Part shown: one piece after another, positions 1-4,086 of the stretch
Numbering within the stretch: position 1 is the stretch's first letter
Layout of the letters: the number at the start of each line of letters is the position of its first letter
From: Clostridia bacterium
Lineage (GTDB): Bacteria; Bacillota; Clostridia; Oscillospirales; CAG-272
DNA length: 8,866 bases
Assembly: GCA_017504335.1 (NCBI GenBank)
Contig: JAFVRI010000117.1
Span: 1-8,866 of the forward strand
Direction of reading: 5' to 3'
Made by a program: the position numbers and the translations under genes
The notes under the pieces: model-generated
What the model was told of the DNA's origin: nothing
The model's database searches: none
What the model saw: the letters and a program-made list of their open reading frames with translations, nothing else

Positions 1-23
1 AGCGAATGTTCTTTCTCTAAGGT

Positions 24-66
24 AGAAATCCGTGGACGGCTGCTTCGCCACCACGGATTTCTTTTT
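24..66 (+). terminator. Rho-independent terminator of a rightward gene left of the window
   Basis: A perfect 12-bp stem (24-35 with 51-62) encloses a 15-nt loop whose GGC and GCC can add three more inner pairs. It is followed by a T-rich tract from 61. This is a standard intrinsic terminator on the plus strand, which implies a rightward gene ending just before position 1. The same hairpin family recurs inverted at 307-347. Confidence 0.7.
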
Positions 67-132
67 ATATTTATAGCGGCGGAAGTAAAAAAGACGAACC
101 GATTACGCAATCCGAGGTTGGTGACTACTCAT

Positions 133-227
133 CCGTCACGGCTTGCCGTGACGGAGGGATTGTTTTATGATGTTTTTTGCCACGAGTACGATCCCTCAGT
201 CGCTTCGCTCCCTTTACACAAGGGAGC
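133..227. repeat. Nested palindromic repeat of the type dispersed in gut Clostridia
   Basis: Three inverted repeats lie in series. The first is CCGTCACGGC TT GCCGTGACGG at 133-154. The second is GAGGGATTG (154-162) pairing with CGATCCCTC (189-197), with one G-T wobble and a 26-nt loop. The third is GCTCCCTT TACAC AAGGGAGC at 207-227. Read on the minus strand, the order AAGGCTCCCTTGTGTAAAGGGAGC followed by a GAGGGAT box matches, from memory, a palindromic intergenic repeat common in gut Ruminococcaceae-like genomes. That identity is recall, not a search. No protein is coded. Confidence 0.55.
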
Positions 228-302
228 CTTCCGATGCGGCGGGAACTGTGCATAGCTAAAGCTTTTTGGAACCACCGGCACCGCTGATGGTTTTCAAAAT
301 AC

Positions 303-347
303 AAAAAGAAAACCGTCGGTGGCGCAGTAGCCGTCCGACGGTTTTCT
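303..347 (-). terminator. Rho-independent terminator of the efp/CD1247-like operon
   Basis: On the minus strand, a perfect 13-bp stem (335-347 with 307-319) and 15-nt loop are followed by TTTTT (303-307). It lies about 158 nt past the stop codon of the leftward CD1247-like gene, with no other gene between, so it is the likely end of that transcript. It is homologous to the hairpin at 24-62, with matched changes on both stem arms. Confidence 0.7.
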
Positions 348-364
348 ACCTTAGAGAAAAAACA

Positions 365-504
365 ATATTGATTTACAGAAACGATAACGAGGACAATGCA
401 CAAAGGTCAAGTCATATTTTGTAATAAAGTTTTTGCGGAGCTTTTTTAAAAAAGCGACAAATCGCGTTCCCCGCGTCCTTCGCGTCCTCGCATCCTTTAC
501 GTTT
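365..504 (-). other. 3' untranslated stretch of the leftward operon, with a palindrome and a short tandem repeat
   Basis: No gene is supported here. The stretch holds a perfect 16-bp palindrome, GCTTTTTTAAAAAAGC, at 440-455. Directly beside it is a degenerate tandem run of about four 8-9-nt units at 462-496 (plus-strand forms TCGCGTTCC, CCGCGTCCT, TCGCGTCCT, CGCATCCT). The palindrome could act as a weak bidirectional terminator or processing hairpin. The tandem run has no known role. Confidence 0.5.
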
Positions 505-951
505 TTACTCCTCGTCCAGAGCTTCCAGATCCTCTTCGGCGACGATGCACTCAAACTTCTCGCCGCAAGCGGGGCAAACCAGCTCCTCGGGATCAATGGA
601 GCCGTCCAGGTAGACGGTATCGCCGCAGGAGGGGCACTCGATCTCAAAGAAATCGTCCTCATCGCAGCAGCAATCGCAATCATCGCAATCGCAGTCGCAA
701 TCCTCGCAATCGCACTCGTCATCCTCGACCAGAATGGTCTCGACCTCACCCAGATCCTCATCCAGCTCCTCGCAGTAATCGTACAGGGTATCGATCTCCT
801 CCTCCAGCTCCTCGATGGTCACAGCCATATCGGAAACCAGATCCAGAAGAGCGGCAATGATCTTGCCCTCTCCCTTGGCGGTATCGAGCTCCATGCCCTC
901 TACAAGGCCCTTAATATACGATGCCTTTTCATTCAGCGTCATTTCGGTCAT
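505..951 (-). CDS. CD1247-like small acidic protein with Cys/Asp tract and C-terminal zinc ribbon
   Basis: This is a 148-residue acidic cytoplasmic protein of unknown function. The N-terminal part (about 1-60, opening MTEMTLNEKASYIKGLVEGM) resembles the 'CD1247 N-terminal domain' family found beside efp in Clostridia; this match is from recall. Residues 45-75 are a Glu/Asp-rich helical segment, probably coiled coil. Residues 79-100 alternate Asp and Cys, with nine Cys between 80 and 96. Residues 106-129 form a zinc ribbon with CPSC and CPAC (C106, C109, C126, C129). The start ATG has AAGGAGG eight bases upstream; a second Met at codon 4 is less well placed. It sits 21 nt after efp, so it is co-transcribed. 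The zinc ribbon suggests nucleic-acid or protein contact, but no role can be assigned. Confidence 0.8.
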   Translation of the reverse strand: MTEMTLNEKASYIKGLVEGMELDTAKGEGKIIAALLDLVSDMAVTIEELEEEIDTLYDYCEELDEDLGEVETILVEDDECDCEDCDCDCDDCDCCCDEDDFFEIECPSCGDTVYLDGSIDPEELVCPACGEKFECIVAEEDLEALDEE

Positions 952-972
952 GATACAATCCTCCTTGGCAAA

Positions 973-1530
973 TTATGCGCGGGACAGATACTCACCGGTT
1001 CTGGTATCGATCTTCAGAACCTCGCCCTCGTTGATGAAGAGCGGAACCTTAATTACGGCACCGGTCTCCAGAGTTGCGGGCTTCAGGGTGTTGGTTGCGG
1101 TGTTGCCTGCAAAGCCGGGATCAGTCTGGGTTACAGCCAGCTCTACAAACGTGGGAGGTTCAACAGCAAACACGTTGCCCTTGTAGGAAAGGATCTTGCA
1201 GAGCATCTCTTCCTTTACGAACTGGAAGCTCTCGGGCAGCTTGTCGCTGTTCAGAGGAACCATATCGAAGGTCTCCATATCCATGAAATAATAGAGATCA
1301 CCGTCGGTGTAGGAATACTGCATTTCCTTTCTCTCGATATACGCATTTTCAAACTTGTCGGTGGGGCTGAAGGTTTTCTCGATTACGGAACCCGTGATGA
1401 CGTTCTTGATCTTCGTACGAACGAACGCCGCACCCTTACCGGGCTTTACATGCTGGAACTCGATAACCTGAAATACGTTACCGTCCATATCAAACGTAAT
1501 GCCATTCTTAAAATCGCCTGCTACTACCAT
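973..1530 (-). CDS. efp: Elongation factor P
   Basis: EF-P binds the ribosome next to the P-site tRNA and speeds peptide-bond formation at consecutive prolines. The product is 185 residues, the usual length. It has the three expected beta-barrel domains: KOW-like about 1-62, a middle OB about 66-125 and a C-terminal OB ending in the family signature KIDTRTGEYLSRA. The tip loop of domain I reads HVKPGKGAAFVR, placing lysine at residue 32, the position modified in Bacillus EF-P. The modifying enzymes are not in the window. The frame is open 11 codons further upstream, but I chose the ATG at 1528-1530 because GGAGG lies nine bases before it and MVVAGDFKNG is the normal family start. It is first of a two-gene leftward unit with its own promoter. 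Confidence 0.97.
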   Translation of the reverse strand: MVVAGDFKNGITFDMDGNVFQVIEFQHVKPGKGAAFVRTKIKNVITGSVIEKTFSPTDKFENAYIERKEMQYSYTDGDLYYFMDMETFDMVPLNSDKLPESFQFVKEEMLCKILSYKGNVFAVEPPTFVELAVTQTDPGFAGNTATNTLKPATLETGAVIKVPLFINEGEVLKIDTRTGEYLSRA

Positions 1531-1539
1531 TTTGTATTT

Positions 1540-1544
1540 CCTCC
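1540..1544 (-). promoter_or_regulatory. Ribosome binding site that fixes the efp start
   Basis: The minus strand reads GGAGGAAATACAAAATG. The nine-base gap to the ATG at 1530 supports the short, family-typical start over the in-frame ATG at 1563. Confidence 0.85.
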
Positions 1545-1590
1545 AAAATAATTTGTCTCGCATATAGACATATGCATAGTTTTACACTTT

Positions 1591-1619
1591 ATTTTACCAA
1601 ATTTTTGCGAAAATTGCAA
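1591..1619 (-). promoter_or_regulatory. Sigma-A-type promoter of efp
   Basis: On the minus strand, TTGCAA (1614-1619) and TAAAAT (1591-1596) are separated by exactly 17 bp. The -10 box has one mismatch to consensus and the -35 box has three. Transcription would begin near 1584, giving a leader of about 55 nt. An inverted repeat (1604-1633) covers the -35 box and part of the spacer. Confidence 0.6.
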
Positions 1620-1633
1620 GAGCTTTTCGCAAA
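1604..1633. promoter_or_regulatory. Inverted repeat over the efp -35 region (possible operator or weak terminator)
   Basis: TTTGCGAAAA (1604-1613) and TTTTCGCAAA (1624-1633) are perfect 10-bp arms separated by 10 bases. The symmetry overlaps the efp -35 element. Read on the plus strand it is followed by a T-run (1634-1640), so it could instead act as an AT-rich terminator for antisense transcription. Which role applies cannot be told from sequence. Confidence 0.4.
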
Positions 1634-1760
1634 TTTTTTTATTTATCCTCATGTTTTTTGTAAAAACCCAAATTGTGAGAAAATCCCCTATCCAAAATGT
1701 CAAAAAATTGGAAATATATAACTTAAATTTGTAGGACTCTCCATAAAATCAAAAATTCCG

Positions 1761-1789
1761 TTGACAAGAAACAAAAAAAAGTTTATAAT
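1761..1789 (+). promoter_or_regulatory. Consensus sigma-A promoter of the yicC-rsmB operon
   Basis: TTGACA (1761-1766) and TATAAT (1784-1789) match consensus perfectly with 17 bp between them, in a very A-rich spacer. Transcription would begin near 1796, giving a leader of about 34 nt before yicC. No other rightward promoter of this quality is seen in the window, so it probably drives the whole downstream run. Confidence 0.88.
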
Positions 1790-1829
1790 AAATTTGTTAG
1801 ATTATTACGGATTCGGGAGAAAATGTATT

Positions 1830-2717
1830 ATGATCAGAAGCATGACTGCCTTTGGCAGAGCCAGAGAAACGGTAGGCGGAAAGGATATCACCGTCGAGAT
1901 CAAATCGGTGAACAACCGCTTCTTCGATTGCTCGGTAAAATTGCCCCGCGCCTTCTCTTTTTTGGAGGAGCGGATCAAGCCTCATCTGCAGAGCGCCTCG
2001 GTATCCCGCGGCAAGGTGGATGTATTCATCACCATTGACGTGGTGAATTCTCCCGACGTGGAGATCGCGCTGGACGAGGGCTATGCCAATGCCTACATCA
2101 AGGCACTCCGAGCGCTTGGCGACCGCTTCGGTCTCAAGGACGATCTGAGCATCATGACTGTGGCACAGAACCGCGATCTGTTTATCGTGCAAAAATCCGA
2201 GGAGGATACCGAAAAGGATTGGGCAGACCTTCGGGTGGTACTGGATGCCGCCATTGCCCGTTTTCTTGCGGCACGTACCCGTGAGGGCGAAAACATCCGC
2301 CGCGATCTTTCGGACAAAATCGAAGCCATTCGTCAAAACGTGGATCGGATCGAGACCCTTTCCCTTGCCGACACCGCTTCCTACCGTGACAAGCTGGAAG
2401 CCAAACTCCGTGAGATGCTGGCCGACAACCGCATCGTCTTTGACGAAAATCGGATCCTGACCGAATGTGCCATCTTTGCCGACCGCATTGCCATCGACGA
2501 GGAGCTGGTTCGCCTGCGTTCTCACTTTGACGGCTTTGCCGATATTCTCGCTTCCGAGGAGCCCGTAGGCAGACGTCTGGACTTTTTGGTACAGGAGCTG
2601 AACCGCGAGACCAACACCATCGGCTCCAAATGTCAGAACTCCGACATTGCACGTCTGGTGGTCGATATCAAGTGCGAGATCGAAAAGATCCGCGAGCAGA
2701 TTCAAAACATTGAATAA
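1830..2717 (+). CDS. yicC: YicC/YloC family endoribonuclease
   Basis: This family acts in RNA turnover: E. coli YicC is linked to small-RNA decay, and YicC/YloC proteins have been reported as endoribonucleases. The product is 295 residues, close to family length. It opens with the hallmark MIRSMTAFGRA of the N-terminal YicC domain (about 1-155). It ends with the C-terminal DUF1732 domain, where residues 250-267 read LDFLVQELNRETNTIGSK and the tail is EIEKIREQIQNIE. The frame stays open from 1761, but an upstream start there would fall on the -35 box. The ATG at 1830 follows GGGAG (1815-1819) by ten bases and gives the family start. It is the first gene of the operon and ends 12 nt before remA. 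No frameshift or truncation is seen. Confidence 0.94.
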   Translation: MIRSMTAFGRARETVGGKDITVEIKSVNNRFFDCSVKLPRAFSFLEERIKPHLQSASVSRGKVDVFITIDVVNSPDVEIALDEGYANAYIKALRALGDRFGLKDDLSIMTVAQNRDLFIVQKSEEDTEKDWADLRVVLDAAIARFLAARTREGENIRRDLSDKIEAIRQNVDRIETLSLADTASYRDKLEAKLREMLADNRIVFDENRILTECAIFADRIAIDEELVRLRSHFDGFADILASEEPVGRRLDFLVQELNRETNTIGSKCQNSDIARLVVDIKCEIEKIREQIQNIE

Positions 2718-2729
2718 GGAGCGTCTCAC

Positions 2730-2999
2730 ATGAAATTCATCAATATCGGCTTTGGAAATATGGTCGCCTCGGATCGGATCATCACCATCGTGTCCCCCGA
2801 CTCGGCTCCCGTTAAGCGTCTGATTCAGGATGCCAAGGACACGGGACGTGTCATTGACGTTTCCTGCGGCAGACGCACTCGCTCGGTCATCATCACCGAC
2901 AGCGAGCATGTGATTCTGTCCGCCATTCAGTCCGAGACCATCGCCAACCGTCTGGATACAGGCGATTCCACCGACGAGGACCCCGAAGAGGGCGACTAA
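2730..2999 (+). CDS. remA: RemA-type extracellular matrix regulator (DUF370)
   Basis: The product has 89 residues. In Bacillus subtilis RemA is an oligomeric DNA-binding protein that activates biofilm-matrix and osmoprotection genes. The family core is intact: MKFINIGFGNMV at the start, the SPDSAPVKR segment (22-30), and the basic GRRTR box (47-51) that corresponds to the arginines needed for DNA binding. Residues 75-89 are an acidic tail (DTGDSTDEDPEEGD) beyond the conserved core. AAGGAG overlaps the yicC stop codon and lies eight bases before the ATG, indicating close co-expression. The yicC-remA-gmk order is the classical Firmicutes one. Its targets in this organism cannot be inferred. Confidence 0.92.
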   Translation: MKFINIGFGNMVASDRIITIVSPDSAPVKRLIQDAKDTGRVIDVSCGRRTRSVIITDSEHVILSAIQSETIANRLDTGDSTDEDPEEGD

Positions 3000-3022
3000 A
3001 CCGAGGGAGGAAGGAAATCATC

Positions 3023-3628
3023 ATGAATAAAGGATTGCTGATCGTCATTTCCGGTCCTGCCGGCAGCGGCAAGGGCACGGTCAATGCCCATCTTCTGAGC
3101 ACGGGAGACTTCGTGTATTCGGTCTCCGCAACCACCCGTGATCCCCGCCCGGGCGAGGTGGACGGTGTCAATTACCACTTCATTACCCGAGAGGAATTTC
3201 TCTCCCGTATCGAATCGGGAGCCATGCTGGAATACACCGAATACTGCGGCAATTTCTACGGCACGCCTCTGAAGGAAGCCGAGGAGGTGCTGGCATCGGG
3301 CAAAAATCTGATCCTTGAGATCGAGGTCGAGGGTGCCGCCAATGTCAAGCGGCTCTATCCCGAGGCGGTGCTGATTCTGCTTCTCCCCCCCTCTTTCGCC
3401 GTTCAGGAGCAGAGACTCCGCGGCAGAGGAACCGAGGCGGAGGAAAAGATCCAAAAGCGTCTGGAGCGGACTCGCGAGGAGATCGCCATTGCCGACTTTT
3501 ACGATTACGTGGTAGTCAACCGTGACGGGTTGGATCGGGATGCCGCTGAGGACATCCGCGCCATTGTCCGCGCCGAAATCCACGCCATGCGGCGCGATCG
3601 CTCCACCGTCGATCATTATTTCGATTGA
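3023..3628 (+). CDS. gmk: Guanylate kinase
   Basis: Guanylate kinase phosphorylates GMP (and dGMP) to GDP with ATP in the cytoplasm, feeding GTP and (p)ppGpp pools. The product is 201 residues, typical of the family. The P-loop GPAGSGKGT is at 11-19. The GMP-binding region follows with SATTRDPRPGEVDGVNYHF and the YGTPL segment. The EIEVEGA motif (usually DIDVQGA) precedes the lid segment rich in arginine (QRLRGRGTEAEEKIQKRLE). The start has a strong purine-rich GGGAGGAAGGAA upstream. It lies 23 nt after remA. All expected motifs are present. Confidence 0.97.
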   Translation: MNKGLLIVISGPAGSGKGTVNAHLLSTGDFVYSVSATTRDPRPGEVDGVNYHFITREEFLSRIESGAMLEYTEYCGNFYGTPLKEAEEVLASGKNLILEIEVEGAANVKRLYPEAVLILLLPPSFAVQEQRLRGRGTEAEEKIQKRLERTREEIAIADFYDYVVVNRDGLDRDAAEDIRAIVRAEIHAMRRDRSTVDHYFD

Positions 3629-3644
3629 ACCATCGGCATATTTC

Positions 3645-3657
3645 CCCGCTTTGCGGG
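3645..3657 (+). other. Small GC hairpin in the gmk-rpoZ spacer
   Basis: CCCGC TTT GCGGG forms a five-bp stem with a three-base loop, 17 nt after the gmk stop. It is followed by an A-rich rather than T-rich stretch (ATAAGATAAAAAATAAA), so it is unlikely to terminate transcription. It may be an mRNA processing or stabilising element in the widest spacer of the operon (79 nt). Confidence 0.35.
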
Positions 3658-3708
3658 ATAAGATAAAAAATAAACACATACATCAATGCAAGGAAAAGGA
3701 GAACTCTT

Positions 3709-4029
3709 ATGCTTTACCCTACCATTCAAGAACTCACGAAGGACGAATTCAACCGCTATGAGCTGGCGCTTGCCACCGCAAAGTGTGCCCGTCTGATCAC
3801 CGATGAATACGTAAGACAGCGCGATGCCGCTGAGAAGGCAGCCACCGGCAATAAGGAGGTTGACCGCAATCTGATCAACATGATCAACAAGGAATATCGC
3901 GATGAAAAGGCAGTAAAGAATGCCATCACCCGTATTCACGCGGGAGAGTATTCCATCGTTCATAAGCCCGCTGAGGAAGAGACCGTGGCAGAGGTGGCAG
4001 ACACTGAGGCAGAGGCAATTGCCGAGTAA
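3709..4029 (+). CDS. rpoZ: DNA-directed RNA polymerase subunit omega
   Basis: Omega assists folding and assembly of the beta' subunit of RNA polymerase. The product has 106 residues. The N-terminal half carries the family pattern, with RYELALATAKCARLI (about 16-30) followed by the segment ending NLINMINKEYRDEKAVKNAITRIHAGE, as in Rpb6/omega proteins. The last 20 or so residues are an acidic, Ala/Glu-rich tail (EEETVAEVADTEAEAIAE). This makes the protein longer than Bacillus omega (about 67 residues) and E. coli omega (91). AAGGAG lies seven bases before the ATG. Its place directly after gmk is the conserved one. Confidence 0.9.
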   Translation: MLYPTIQELTKDEFNRYELALATAKCARLITDEYVRQRDAAEKAATGNKEVDRNLINMINKEYRDEKAVKNAITRIHAGEYSIVHKPAEEETVAEVADTEAEAIAE

Positions 4030-4037
4030 ACCGATTC

Positions 4038-4053
4038 GGGGGAATCTGCCCCC
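4038..4053 (+). other. GGGGG/CCCCC hairpin in the rpoZ-priA spacer
   Basis: GGGGG AATCTG CCCCC folds into a short GC stem eight nt after the rpoZ stop. It is followed by ATTCCGTAGC, with no T-run, so it is not a normal terminator. It sits where coaBC is found in Bacillus. Its role is unknown. Confidence 0.3.
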
Positions 4054-4073
4054 ATTCCGTAGCAAACATTGAT

Positions 4074-4080
4074 GGGAGGA
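4074..4080 (+). promoter_or_regulatory. Ribosome binding site that fixes the priA start
   Basis: GGGAGGA lies six bases before the ATG at 4087. The upstream in-frame TTG (4069) and ATG (4072) precede or overlap this site and have no Shine-Dalgarno of their own, so the 4087 start is preferred. Confidence 0.8.
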
Positions 4081-4086
4081 CACGTT

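Larger units (their letters stand above)
7..364. repeat. Composite intergenic repeat with ~60-bp imperfect terminal inverted repeats
   Basis: The left end (about 7-72), read as reverse complement, aligns almost base for base with the right end (about 297-364). Both share TTTCTCTAAGGTAGAAA outside the hairpin, a 12-13 bp stem, a 15-nt loop differing at two positions, and AAAAAG at the inner edge. The interior (73-296) carries further palindromes. The whole therefore has the shape of a small non-coding mobile unit of about 358 bp with terminal inverted repeats. Equally, it could be two copies of a dispersed terminator module that face each other at the meeting point of two convergent genes. There is no transposase and no obvious target-site duplication. 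A 92-residue leftward open frame runs through it (125-403), but its sequence is only the palindromes translated. Confidence 0.6.

Noticed and set aside
125..403. A 92-codon leftward open frame in the repeat region
   Set aside because: Its sequence is the translated palindromes and terminator hairpin. There is no ribosome binding site and no gene-like composition.
433..1551. A 372-codon rightward open frame antisense to efp and the CD1247-like gene
   Set aside because: It is a shadow of two well-supported leftward genes and runs across the gap between them. It has no ribosome binding site, and its protein is low-complexity (LLLQLLDG, IAAAIAIIAIAVAIL), mirroring the acidic and Cys/Asp codons on the other strand.
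1761..1829. Upstream extension of YicC by 23 residues from a TTG at 1761
   Set aside because: That TTG is the first triplet of the -35 box TTGACA, and the transcript starts about 35 bases later. The ATG at 1830 has a ribosome binding site and the family start.
1797..2909. A 370-codon leftward open frame antisense to yicC and remA
   Set aside because: It covers two genes with clear family matches, promoter and ribosome binding sites on the plus strand. It arises from their GC-rich third positions.
3636..3664. Possible promoter before rpoZ (TAAGAT as a -10 box)
   Set aside because: The -10 box is fair, but no -35 box is found at the right distance (GCATAT), so it is not supported.
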